47,636 bases of DNA. Origin: a virus. The notes under the pieces were generated by a model. That model did no database searches. It had not been told where the DNA came from and was given only the letters and a program-made list of their open reading frames with translations. Where the stretch lies: IMG/VR virus record IMGVR_UViG_3300044960_000095, positions 1 through 47,636 of that record. One strand, 5' to 3'. Each line of letters opens with the position of its first letter. The stretch's first letter is position 1. A program made the position numbers and the translations under genes. Shown here piece after piece: positions 24,830-31,945 of this stretch.

Positions 24830-25200
24830 TAGGCCCCCTTGGGGGTGCGCACCAGCTCGGCGGCGGGACCCTTCGGGGGACGGTTGTCGATCAGGAAACC
24901 GCCGTGATAGGCGTCGAGCAGAATCCCGACGCAAGCCGCGATGCCGTCGAGATGCAGCTTGCCGTTTGCACTCTCGGGGTCCACGTCCTCGCCGTCGACG
25001 AACGCCGCAAGATGGCGCTGGATCGCGCCGACGTAGGTCATCGCCTCGACCTTCGTGTTGCGCCAGTTGAACGCGCCGTACTTCACCGCGCCCTCACCAA
25101 ACGCGCGCGCCGCGCCGATGACCAGCGCCGGTGGCACGGTGTGCATCGGCACCTTCTTGTCGCCGTATGCCTGCTTCGGGTTCGGCGGGTTCACGCTCAC
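24829..25200 (-). CDS. dATP/dGTP diphosphohydrolase-like protein (DUF5664, MazZ-like)
   Basis: The protein has 123 residues from GTG 25200 (GTGA overlap). The family core is visible: PPALVIGAARAFGEGAVKYG, FNWRNTKV, IQRHLAAFVDGEDVDPESA and HLDGIAACVGILL, giving the all-alpha MazG-type metal site. In phages with diaminopurine DNA this family (MazZ) removes dATP/dGTP. Here no PurZ is found, so it may simply adjust purine dNTP pools. Confidence 0.75.
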   Translation of the reverse strand: MSVNPPNPKQAYGDKKVPMHTVPPALVIGAARAFGEGAVKYGAFNWRNTKVEAMTYVGAIQRHLAAFVDGEDVDPESANGKLHLDGIAACVGILLDAYHGGFLIDNRPPKGPAAELVRTPKGA

Positions 25201-25454
25201 TGGCCCTCCGACTCGTCGACGATCTCGTACTCGTCGCGCTCGAACGCCGCGCCCCAGAAAGGCCCGAGATTCGCCTCGAAGAAATCGTCGGGATTGGCTG
25301 GCTGGTAGCTGGCCGGATCGATCGTGAACATCCCGTTGGCGTCGTAGCCGTCGACGACACCCTCGCATCCCTCGAAACAGCTCTTTGCATTCAGACGCAC
25401 ACGCTGGCCGACTGCCGGCTGCGACTGCGGAATCGCTTCGTACATCTCACTCAC
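25197..25454 (-). CDS. Small protein with KOW-like segment
   Basis: The protein has 85 residues from GTG 25454 (GTGA overlap). The middle VGQRVRLNAKSCFEGCEGVV looks like a small SH3/KOW-type barrel that binds nucleic acid or protein. The C-terminus is acidic. Family not identified. Confidence 0.5.
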   Translation of the reverse strand: MSEMYEAIPQSQPAVGQRVRLNAKSCFEGCEGVVDGYDANGMFTIDPASYQPANPDDFFEANLGPFWGAAFERDEYEIVDESEGQ

Positions 25455-25783
25455 TGCGCGGTGCCGCGTGGCCCGCGAATCAGGAAGGCCCATCGAGTGC
25501 TCTCCGGCGTGTACGCCTCGACCACCCGACCCTTGAATCGACTACCGTAGAACTCCCGAGCCCAACGCTCAGCAGCACCCCAGCTCGGGAAGCGACGACC
25601 GGGACCCTTCGCGCGCCCTAATGGCCCGCTAATGACCCAATCGTCGGGATGCCGGTCCGAATAGTTGAACGCGACGCCTTCAACCTCGTCGTCGTCCATC
25701 CAGTATTCGGGTACGAGGTGCTCTGCTTCTGTTATCGGATCGTCGAGCTCGGGGATGTCGTCAGGTCCCGGAAGCGGACGCAT
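25451..25783 (-). CDS. Hypothetical protein
   Basis: The protein has 110 residues. The N-terminal ~40 residues are very acidic; the C-terminal half has a compact aromatic-rich region (FPSWGAAERWAREFYGSRF) like small DUF domains that bind a partner. It overlaps the 25761 gene by 23 bases. No family recognised. Confidence 0.5.
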   Translation of the reverse strand: MRPLPGPDDIPELDDPITEAEHLVPEYWMDDDEVEGVAFNYSDRHPDDWVISGPLGRAKGPGRRFPSWGAAERWAREFYGSRFKGRVVEAYTPESTRWAFLIRGPRGTAQ

Positions 25784-25967
25784 TCGCTACTGCCTCGGCC
25801 GCGAGCACGATGTCGTCGATGAAGAAGCTGACATCCGGCGCCATCTCGCGGAGCACCTTCTGGATGTCCTCGGTGATGCGCACGATCGAGCACCCCTCGA
25901 ACTCCTTCGAGTCGATGCTCAGACGAGCCGACGTGGTGCCAACGAACTCGAAGTCCAAACGGCTCAC
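25761..25967 (-). CDS. Small hypothetical protein
   Basis: The protein has 68 residues from GTG 25967, overlapping the previous stop (GTGA). Reads as alternating beta strands then a helix (LDFEFVGTTSARLSID, IQKVLREM). It contains an AGGGGTGC site (25890). No family recognised. Confidence 0.5.
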   Translation of the reverse strand: MSRLDFEFVGTTSARLSIDSKEFEGCSIVRITEDIQKVLREMAPDVSFFIDDIVLAAEAVANASASGT

Positions 25968-26158
25968 GACAGTAGCTCCTTGTCCTTCTCGTAGGCGCCG
26001 TCGACTTCGAGCTTCGCCGCGCCCTTGTTGAGTGCCTTGGCCATGTCGCGCGCCTGCTCGGCGTTGAGCACGATCGACGCGGTGACCGGCGACGAATTGA
26101 CCATCAGCATCAGCTTCTCGCCGACGCGAACGAGCATCATGGAAAACTCGTGCATCAC
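25964..26158 (-). CDS. Small hypothetical protein
   Basis: The protein has 64 residues from GTG 26158 (or ATG 26155, the triplet following it). There is a beta segment (FSMMLVRVGEKLMLMVN) followed by a helix and Lys/Glu tail. It is coupled to the helicase by GTGATG. No family recognised. Confidence 0.5.
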   Translation of the reverse strand: MMHEFSMMLVRVGEKLMLMVNSSPVTASIVLNAEQARDMAKALNKGAAKLEVDGAYEKDKELLS

Positions 26159-27180
26159 TTCTCCTTGCTCGGCAGGTCAAAGAAGCGCGCCGTCTTCAAG
26201 TCGACGCCCACGATGACCTTGCCCTCTGCGCCGAAGTTGTTCTTCGGTCGCGTGATCTCCATGCGGTTGTCTTCGACGTTGCGGCCGGCACGTCGCAAAT
26301 AGCGGCCGGGTCTAAACAGCGCTTGGAAGTCCTTCGCCTCGATGCCGGCGGCGGTGCACCAGGCGAGGTCACTCACACCAAACGGCCGGAAGCCCTCGAT
26401 GTCCGGCTGCGCGTTCGAGTCCTTCCACAACGAGCGCGCCATCCGCTCCTGACCGCGCTCCTCAAGCTGCTTGGTGTTCATCTGCGAAAAGCCGACGCAG
26501 GCACAGCCGTCGCGCTTCGCAATCTCGTTGAACTCGGCGCACCCCTGACGAATGGACTCCTCCATCGTCATGCCCTTGCGCGGGCGTAGGATCTGCCAGT
26601 AGTTGATGACGCGGAGGTCAGCGTCGCTTTCGTCCATGATCCGAAGCGCCTCGTCCATCGACATCGGTTGGTCGTGGTACTCGATGTTCTCGCCCCACTC
26701 CTCGATCTCGCTGGCGGCGATTCCGATCTTCAAGAGGTCGCGCTCATCGACCTCCACGTGCATCATCTTGGCGTTGTTGATCCCGGTGAGCGTCGAAAGC
26801 GAGCGGTCAGCCGTCCGCTCCTTCGGGTCCTCCGGTGCGATCACCTCGACGGTGTAGCCGGCCTTTGCCGCCGCCGAGATGATGTGCAGCATCCAGAGGT
26901 CCTTGCCCTCGCCGCTGTTTGCGCCAATCAATGTTGCGATGCCGCGCTTGATGCCGGCCCGCTTGTCGTACTCCTTCAGCCCCGTCGGGATGATGGCTCG
27001 CGGATCTTCACCGCGATCCTTCGCCTCCTTCTGGTGCTTCAGCTCCTCGTACCGGAGCCGGACGATCTCGCTGTACTTCACGCGGCTCCTCGGGTTGCCT
27101 TTCCGGTAGCCCTTTGCGCTCCCTGTAGCCGCAACTGCACGGGTAGAACCAGTCAAGGTTCGCCGTGCAATCGTCGGCAT
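26155..27180 (-). CDS. DnaB-like replicative helicase (RecA-fold ATPase)
   Basis: This 341-residue frame has a Walker A-like GANSGEGKD (~85), PEDPKERTADR, Walker B-like DLRVINYWQIL and CVGFSQMNTKQL, then an Arg-finger-like GRNVEDNRMEI region, typical of SF4 DnaB C-terminal domains. The DnaB N-terminal domain is absent. The first ~33 residues are basic and low in complexity, and another frame (27008-27217) overlaps them, so the true start may be GTG 27081 (VKYSEIVRLRYEEL). It works with the polymerase and SSB in replication. Confidence 0.75.
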   Translation of the reverse strand: MPTIARRTLTGSTRAVAATGSAKGYRKGNPRSRVKYSEIVRLRYEELKHQKEAKDRGEDPRAIIPTGLKEYDKRAGIKRGIATLIGANSGEGKDLWMLHIISAAAKAGYTVEVIAPEDPKERTADRSLSTLTGINNAKMMHVEVDERDLLKIGIAASEIEEWGENIEYHDQPMSMDEALRIMDESDADLRVINYWQILRPRKGMTMEESIRQGCAEFNEIAKRDGCACVGFSQMNTKQLEERGQERMARSLWKDSNAQPDIEGFRPFGVSDLAWCTAAGIEAKDFQALFRPGRYLRRAGRNVEDNRMEITRPKNNFGAEGKVIVGVDLKTARFFDLPSKEK

Positions 27181-27217
27181 GCGGTCCTGGCCACCGCTGT
27201 CTAGATTTCGTCATCAC
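27008..27217 (-). CDS. Possible small Cys-containing protein overlapping the helicase start
   Basis: This 69-residue frame starts from GTG 27217, inside the end of the 27201 gene. Its first ~36 residues look protein-like, with a possible metal site (HADDC ... FYPCSCGYR). The remainder is Arg/Glu/Pro-rich and overlies the helicase frame. Either this is a real gene and the helicase starts later, or it is a shadow. I favour a real N-terminal part with low certainty. Confidence 0.35.
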   Translation of the reverse strand: MMTKSRQRWPGPHADDCTANLDWFYPCSCGYRERKGLPERQPEEPREVQRDRPAPVRGAEAPEGGEGSR

Positions 27218-27680
27218 TCAACTCGACCGGCGACGAATCGCGGAGGTGTGGGGTGCTCGTTGCTGGCAGCTCCATCTGCGCCCCCGCGAGCAACTTGTCG
27301 GCCTGGCGAACCAGCGACTCGGCCCGGATGACACCCTTCCACTCGGCGCCGGCCACCTTCGCGATGGTGGTGCAGTCGGAGCGGGTTAGCCCGAGCGCCT
27401 GGATTCGATTCTTCATCTGCCCAAGCACCCCTCTAGCCTCGTATCGCGGCGCCAACAGTCTAGGCCCGAGCACCTCGCGGAACGCCTTGATGGCGTCCGG
27501 CACCGTCAAATAGCTGCGCTGTTTGACCGGCAGCTCAGCGAGTTCGAGCTTCTTCAGCACCGACTCGCCAGCCCTAACGGCCTTGGTGTCACCAACCTCC
27601 GCGTCAGCCTTAACGGCATTCTCAAGCCAGCCCCGCATCCACTCGCGCTCGGCCTTGGTGAACCGAATCGCGCCAGCCAT
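27201..27680 (-). CDS. Hypothetical helical protein
   Basis: This 159-residue protein starts at CTAATGG, three bases after the SSB stop. Helix-rich, with basic and acidic patches (FTKAEREWMRGWLENAVKA, YLTVPDAIKAFREVLG) and an acidic C-terminus ending DDEI. It lies between SSB and helicase, so it may be a replication accessory. No family recognised. Confidence 0.55.
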   Translation of the reverse strand: MAGAIRFTKAEREWMRGWLENAVKADAEVGDTKAVRAGESVLKKLELAELPVKQRSYLTVPDAIKAFREVLGPRLLAPRYEARGVLGQMKNRIQALGLTRSDCTTIAKVAGAEWKGVIRAESLVRQADKLLAGAQMELPATSTPHLRDSSPVELSDDEI

Positions 27681-27683
27681 TAG

Positions 27684-28160
27684 TTACTCGGACTCCTGCA
27701 AGTCCTCGTCATCCGCGTCGAGGTCCTGCACCTGGCGCGGCTTCTTCGCGGCGCTCTTCGCAGCCTTCTTGCCGCCCTTCTTCTTGCCGCGCATGCTGCC
27801 GGCACCCGGCTCCCATCCGCGCTCCTTCACTGTCTGGAGGAGGTCAATCGAGGGGTACAGCTCCGCGCGAACAACCTCGAAGCTCACCTTCTCGTTGTCG
27901 TCACCCCAGCGCCGAATCGCTGGGAAGCCAGCGAAGCCCAGCACGTCGCCCTTCTCCAGATGCGACGCGAAGTCCGCCTGCCGATCGTTCACGGCGATCT
28001 CGACCCAGAGGTCGTCGTGGCGTTCGCTGCGCGAGGTGCAAACGACAGTCAGCTTGACGAGCGGCTTCTCGCCACCCTCGATGATCTGCGGATCCTTGGC
28101 CAGCCGCGCATTCTGCATCCACATGCCCGCCTGCGAGTCATATTTCTTATACTCAGCCAT
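27684..28160 (-). CDS. Single-stranded DNA-binding protein-like
   Basis: The protein has 158 residues from ATG 28160; the open frame above that belongs to the HNH remnant. OB-fold-like strands (PLVKLTVVCTSRSERHDDLW, DVLGFAGFPAIRRW) and a basic linker (GKKKGGKKAAKSAAKK) lead to a strongly acidic tail (DLDADDEDLQESE) like SSB interaction tips. Its place beside ERF, nuclease and helicase genes supports the call. Confidence 0.65.
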   Translation of the reverse strand: MAEYKKYDSQAGMWMQNARLAKDPQIIEGGEKPLVKLTVVCTSRSERHDDLWVEIAVNDRQADFASHLEKGDVLGFAGFPAIRRWGDDNEKVSFEVVRAELYPSIDLLQTVKERGWEPGAGSMRGKKKGGKKAAKSAAKKPRQVQDLDADDEDLQESE

Positions 28161-28419
28161 TCCAAAACCGTCCGCGCACAATGGCGCATACGTGCGAGGG
28201 CGAAATGGAGTACCGCTCGGCAATACGCCGCTGCACGACTCCCTCTTTCGCCAGTGCCCTAATTGCCTGGACTTCATCGGCGGTGAGCCGAGTTGAGCGC
28301 CGATTGCGCGCCTGCTCCTTGGCAGTCGCCCATCGACAATTTCCAGGCTCGTACCCTTTGCTGTTATCGATACGCTCGCAGACAGCGCGACCGCATCGCC
28401 TGCCAGCTGGCGTACTCAC
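28153..28419 (-). pseudogene. Broken HNH-type endonuclease remnant with C-terminal helix-turn-helix
   Basis: In this frame (GTG 28419) the conserved end of the HNH family is read (CERIDNSKGYEPGNCRW, EQARNRRS) followed by an HTH-like tail (ALAKEGVVQRRIAERYSISP). The family start YASWQAMRSRC is present just upstream in another frame (EYASWQAMRSRCLRAY then a stop). The ~40 residues joining these parts in the intact relative at 15844 are gone. This is an internal deletion with frameshift. Its TGA overlaps the SSB ATG. Confidence 0.65.
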
Positions 28420-28421
28420 GC

Positions 28422-29144
28422 CTATGCGAGCGTTTCGGCATACGCGGGACACGCCCCTTGGCTGTCGCAGAACCGGCACTGCTCCGGCCCGGGGTTCATC
28501 TCGGTGGGGTGATCGAGTGCCCACCGCAAATCGTCGAGGTGCTCCTCGAGCTCGAGCGCCGTCATTAGCGGTCCCCATTTGCGTTCGGGTAGCGCGGCGA
28601 TGGGGTACTTCGGCCACTGCGTGATCGAGCGCTCGGCCTGATAGCTCGGCCGCCAACCGCCGAGTCCGTAGTCGACCAGCCCATACGAGAGCAGCTGTTT
28701 GGTTCGCGGGTCGACCGGCCACCGCCCGGTCTTGAGGTCGTCGATCCACGGCAGCCCGTCCTTGGTGACGCCAACCCAATCGACTGTGCCCGTTAGCCAC
28801 TCAGGTCCAAACTGGCGCTTCCACTCGTCGGCACCATCGCGAGCACCCCGGTACACCTGGATTTCCCGCGTTCGCAGGTTGAGCGCCGCCGTGATCTCGT
28901 GCCGCCCTCTCTCCGGCGGCCACCAGTCGTCACGATCGATGTCCGTCGCTACCAGCTTCTTCTCAAGTAGCGCGATGTCACCGCTAGCTGCCCATGAGGG
29001 GTGAGAATCGCCGGTTTCCTTCCAGTAGTGGACCAGCGTGCCGTAGTCGGTTGCCGCCTTGCTGTTCGGCGACTGCTTGCGGAGGCGAGGGAGCACCAGA
29101 CTCGCGGGGCAAATCACTCCGCGAGGGGTCTCGCTCGCTCTCAC
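28422..29144 (-). CDS. Cas4/RecB-like PD-(D/E)XK nuclease with probable Fe-S cluster
   Basis: This 240-residue protein has the nuclease motifs GTLVHYWKE (His), GTVDWVG (Asp) and WIDDLKTGR (D-x-K). Cysteines at the N-terminus (VICPASL) and three at the C-terminus (QCRFCDSQGACPAY) match the 1+3 arrangement that holds a 4Fe-4S cluster in Cas4 and AddB. It is likely an exonuclease partner of the ERF annealing protein. ATGA overlap with the upstream gene. Confidence 0.8.
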   Translation of the reverse strand: MRASETPRGVICPASLVLPRLRKQSPNSKAATDYGTLVHYWKETGDSHPSWAASGDIALLEKKLVATDIDRDDWWPPERGRHEITAALNLRTREIQVYRGARDGADEWKRQFGPEWLTGTVDWVGVTKDGLPWIDDLKTGRWPVDPRTKQLLSYGLVDYGLGGWRPSYQAERSITQWPKYPIAALPERKWGPLMTALELEEHLDDLRWALDHPTEMNPGPEQCRFCDSQGACPAYAETLA

Positions 29145-29527
29145 CCAGCCGCTAGGCTCGGGTCCATCGCGTTGCGGAAAGCCCAGCCGAACGATTCGCC
29201 GCCATCAGCACCAGTGCCCCAGGTGTCCACCTCGTCGTTTCCGTGCCAGATGTTCGTGGTGTTCCAGCGGCGCAGACCCTCGTTGTTGAGCAGCGTCGCC
29301 GCGTGCCGATAGCAGTCCAGATCAGCCTTCTCGATGTCGCCAGTCTTGACGAGCGCCAGCGCTCCAACGGCGCAACAGCTAACCGGCTTGCTGGTGCCGG
29401 TGCTCGGGTCATACTCGCGCACAAACGTCGTGCCGTCGCAGCCCGTCAGACCATTTGCCTCGGCGGCGGCAATCGCCTCCGCAAGCAGCATCTCGTCGTG
29501 CGGAACCTTGCACTTCTTCGCCATCAC
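29141..29527 (-). CDS. Hypothetical protein
   Basis: The protein has 128 residues; GTG 29527 or the ATG three bases on is the start, coupled to ERF by GTGATG. Cys and Trp rich segments (PVSCCAVGALALVKTGDI, NTTNIWHGNDEVDTWG) look like a small domain seen in phages, here unnamed. It sits between recombinase and nuclease genes. Function not assigned. Confidence 0.55.
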   Translation of the reverse strand: MMAKKCKVPHDEMLLAEAIAAAEANGLTGCDGTTFVREYDPSTGTSKPVSCCAVGALALVKTGDIEKADLDCYRHAATLLNNEGLRRWNTTNIWHGNDEVDTWGTGADGGESFGWAFRNAMDPSLAAG

Positions 29528-30252
29528 TTGCCCTTCGCGGCTGCCTTCAGCTGGCGTCGCTTCTCGACATACGCCTCGTTCAGGTCGGGGTCGGCGAACT
29601 CCTCCACCTGCGCCTTGAATTTGTCGGAGAGCTCGTCGGCCGTGCCCTCGAACTTCTCGATGGCCTCCTTCAGTGCTTCCTTGCGACGTGCGTAGGTGCC
29701 TTCGGCCGCGTCGTCCTGCTCCTTCTGCGTCACCTTGCGAGTGCGCCGGGGCTCACGCGGCTCGTAGTCGCTGCCACTTGCTGCCTCGCCGTCGTCATCC
29801 ACCGGCGCAAGACCGAACACCGCCATCAGCTGGTAGCGACGCCCGTAGGTGATCGCGCTGCCGACCGCCTGCGCCGTGAGCTTGCCGCCGTCTTCGTCGC
29901 CACCCTTCTTCGAGCGCTGCTTGCTAACGGCCATCGCCGTTTGGAAGATCAGGTGCTCACCCGACTCGTGGATGAGCATGCCGGTGATCTCGATGGTCTC
30001 GCCGACGATGCGGCCCGGCGTCTGGATGAACGCGAGCTTGTTCTTCGAGAGGATCGGCTTGATCAGCGTCTCGACCGCCTCGAGCGTCGCGTAGTCGTTC
30101 CCGAAGTGCGGGTTGTTGGCGTCCTTCACCACACCAGCCGGGATCTCACTGAACGCTGCCACCAACGCTTTCGCGAGGTTCGGAAGCCCACCTCGCTGCG
30201 TCTGAGCTAGCATCTGTGCTGCGGCGTTGCTCTGTAGCTGCTTTTCCTCCAT
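29524..30252 (-). CDS. erf: ERF-family single-strand annealing protein
   Basis: This 242-residue protein has the ERF core: NPHFGNDYATLEAVE, KPILSKNKLAFIQTPG, MLIHESGEHLIF and QAVGSAITYGRRYQLMAVFG. After a charged linker the C-terminus is helical. It anneals complementary single strands during recombination or circularisation. It is the first gene after the promoter at 30528-30557, with a GGAGATAG site before ATG. Confidence 0.88.
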   Translation of the reverse strand: MEEKQLQSNAAAQMLAQTQRGGLPNLAKALVAAFSEIPAGVVKDANNPHFGNDYATLEAVETLIKPILSKNKLAFIQTPGRIVGETIEITGMLIHESGEHLIFQTAMAVSKQRSKKGGDEDGGKLTAQAVGSAITYGRRYQLMAVFGLAPVDDDGEAASGSDYEPREPRRTRKVTQKEQDDAAEGTYARRKEALKEAIEKFEGTADELSDKFKAQVEEFADPDLNEAYVEKRRQLKAAAKGK

Positions 30253-30327
30253 CTATCTCCTTGTTAGGCGCTTGTCAGAAGCCCAACGATTGACGCGGCG
30301 CACACATGGACTCAAAATGGAGAACAT

Positions 30328-30456
30328 ATGGCGCTTCAACCTGGTACACGAAAGGAATGCGGCGTGCCCGACAAGATCGTGCAGTATTGGCCCGAGGCGT
30401 GGCGCGCTATGGCCAACCGCCTCGCTCAACGTAAGCTCGATGCAATCGTCGAGTAG
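30328..30456 (+). CDS. Small + strand protein inside the early arm
   Basis: This 42-residue ORF starts at ATG 30328 with GGAGA six bases upstream. The sequence MALQPGTRKECGVPDKIVQY then WPEAWRAMANRLAQRK is protein-like and basic-helical. It is transcribed against all neighbours and lies in the leader of the ERF operon. An AGGGGTGC site begins right after its stop. A weak TTGACG at 30290 is too close to be its promoter. Could be a small regulator or chance. Confidence 0.4.
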   Translation: MALQPGTRKECGVPDKIVQYWPEAWRAMANRLAQRKLDAIVE

Positions 30457-30527
30457 AGGGGTGCTAGCTGTGCGGTGAATAGCTGCTTTGCTGCACCCTA
30501 TCTCTCACCGCCCCTGCTGTCGCGAGT

Positions 30528-30557
30528 ATTATAGCGTGCGTTTCATATGCGCGTCAA
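30528..30557 (-). promoter_or_regulatory. Sigma70-type promoter for the ERF/replication operon
   Basis: On the - strand TTGACG (30557-30552) and TATAAT (30533-30528) are 18 bases apart. Transcription would start near 30521 and give a ~270-base leader before ERF at 30252. Confidence 0.7.
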
Positions 30558-30821
30558 ATGAAATCTCGCACGGTCCGGTAATTCCTCTGTTTCGCCTGTG
30601 GCCGTGTTGACCTTCCAGCTGTGTCCGCAGCTCGGACAGCTACTCGTGACCTCGGCGCCGCTGAACGTGTGGGCGTTCGTCCGCACATCGCAGAAGTCGC
30701 AAACGACGGTGCCTTCCGTGCGTAGTGCTCCATTCGCGAAGTAAGCGCGCGAGTGCTCGCCGACGAAGTGATCCCACAGCTCGCTCTCGTACTGCGCAAC
30801 CATCTCAAGATCGATTCCCAT
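30543..30821 (-). CDS. Zinc-ribbon-like small protein
   Basis: This 92-residue protein has two CxxC pairs, CDFC and CPSC, 25 residues apart, forming a likely zinc ribbon; SGAEVTSSCPSCGHSW is typical. The N-terminus is helical and acidic. May bind nucleic acid or act as an adaptor. Overlaps the upstream micro-ORF by 17 bases. Confidence 0.6.
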   Translation of the reverse strand: MGIDLEMVAQYESELWDHFVGEHSRAYFANGALRTEGTVVCDFCDVRTNAHTFSGAEVTSSCPSCGHSWKVNTATGETEELPDRARFHLTRI

Positions 30822-30897
30822 CTATATCTCTCGGCGCTAGCAGCGCCAGTACGATGAGCCAGAGTGCGATCAATCCGAGGAATGCGATGATCAGCAT
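30805..30897 (-). CDS. 30-residue single-span membrane micro-protein
   Basis: From ATG 30897, the product is a strong hydrophobic helix (MLIIAFLGLIALWLIVLALL) followed by a short charged tail APRDIDGNRS. It overlaps both neighbours, as do most genes in this arm. Could be a superinfection-exclusion or holin-type peptide; no family recognised. Confidence 0.5.
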   Translation of the reverse strand: MLIIAFLGLIALWLIVLALLAPRDIDGNRS

Positions 30898-31100
30898 AGG
30901 CTCAGAAATGAGTGGCCACCGATGATGGTCCACGCAACCCTCCATCGATCCCACCAGTCCAACTCGGCGAGATCGAGGAAGGGGTGCAGCGCGCCACGTT
31001 GATGCACCCGCCGGTAGCACCAGGGAATGCCGGTGATTCGGGACACGTCGATGGCTTCGTCGTCGATTAGATACGCAACCGGGCCGTTGAGGACTGGCAT
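30891..31100 (-). CDS. Small hypothetical protein
   Basis: This 69-residue protein starts from ATG 31100 (MPVLNGPVAYLIDDEAIDVS). Tryptophan-rich C-terminal half (LAELDWWDRWRVAWTII). The frame above ATG 31100 overlies another gene and was not used. No family recognised. Confidence 0.5.
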   Translation of the reverse strand: MPVLNGPVAYLIDDEAIDVSRITGIPWCYRRVHQRGALHPFLDLAELDWWDRWRVAWTIIGGHSFLSLC

Positions 31101-31113
31101 GCGCACCCCTCGC

Positions 31114-31254
31114 TCAGCACACCTTGTCGCCGTACACCCATTCGCCGGTCTCCAGGCGACGCACGCGACCACCTTGCCCAGCAGTGGCGTTGTCCTCGTT
31201 GAATGCGATCTCGTAGACGGAACCTGATTGAACCTTGACCTTGATGGTGTTCAT
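31114..31254 (-). CDS. Small hypothetical protein, 46 residues
   Basis: ATG 31254 overlaps the upstream stop as ATGA. The sequence begins MNTIKVKVQSGSVYEIAFNE and ends ETGEWVYGDKVC, which reads as a compact beta-sheet domain. Coupling and amino acid content support a real gene. Confidence 0.55.
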   Translation of the reverse strand: MNTIKVKVQSGSVYEIAFNEDNATAGQGGRVRRLETGEWVYGDKVC

Positions 31255-31454
31255 GCTGCTAGCTCCTCGATGCGACGCGCGGCCATGACCGCGTCGTGCT
31301 CGTCGTCAAATGGACCGGCGATGTCCAGCAACTCGCTGGATTCATCGTCATTGATGAAGACGTAGAAGCCGTGGATCGCTGGGGTGCCATTGATGGCTAA
31401 CCCTTCATCGTCGTGGTCCATCGGATGCTTCATATGATAAACATATGTTTTCAT
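31251..31454 (-). CDS. Small acidic hypothetical protein
   Basis: The protein has 67 residues. The first half is His/Asp-rich (YHMKHPMDHDDEG), then IHGFYVFINDDESSELLDIA and a helix. ATGA overlaps at both ends. No family recognised; fold looks alpha/beta. Confidence 0.55.
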   Translation of the reverse strand: MKTYVYHMKHPMDHDDEGLAINGTPAIHGFYVFINDDESSELLDIAGPFDDEHDAVMAARRIEELAA

Positions 31455-31945
31455 CGATGGGCCTCACGCCCGAACGCTCCCGGCGTATGCAATCGCGTTG
31501 GCCATTTGACCCACGCGGGATCCTTCGCGCGAACCTTCCACGCCTCGACGAGTTGATTGTTCGTCTTGGGCAGCTGGATGCGTCCGACGATGTTGCTGGT
31601 TTTCTGGCGACGTGCGGCGGTAGCCTCCTCGGCAAACGCCAGCTCGCATTCCCACTTCGCCCGAGCTTCATCGAGGTAAGGGGTGCGATTGTCGTAGCGT
31701 GGTCGGGCGAACTCCACCCGCTTGCCCGTCCAACGATGGACGTACGCCAGCTTCTCGTTGTCGCCGATCACGATGTCGGTGACATAGTGGTTGCCCACCT
31801 TGAGCTCGACCTCCTTGATCGGCAGCTCATAGCGCGCCAGCCGCCAGTGACGACCGTGGCCGATGAGGTGCTCTCCACAGAATCGGAGCCCGACCATTAG
31901 CGCACCCCTTTCCTTGTCCTTGATGGACTTCTGACTAGCCGCCAT
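31451..31945 (-). CDS. Hypothetical protein adjacent to integrase
   Basis: The protein has 164 residues; ATG 31945 lies 11 bases inside the integrase end, and a second ATG at residue 17 is possible. Beta-rich middle (YELPIKEVELKVGNHYVTDI, KLAYVHRWTGKRVEF) and a basic C-terminus with Trp residues. No repressor-like HTH is evident. Family unknown. Confidence 0.55.
   Translation of the reverse strand: MAASQKSIKDKERGALMVGLRFCGEHLIGHGRHWRLARYELPIKEVELKVGNHYVTDIVIGDNEKLAYVHRWTGKRVEFARPRYDNRTPYLDEARAKWECELAFAEEATAARRQKTSNIVGRIQLPKTNNQLVEAWKVRAKDPAWVKWPTRLHTPGAFGREAHR

Noticed and set aside
30290-30318. TTGACG-17-CAAAAT as a + strand promoter for the 30328 ORF
   Set aside because: The -10 box is poor and transcription would start at the ATG, excluding its RBS.
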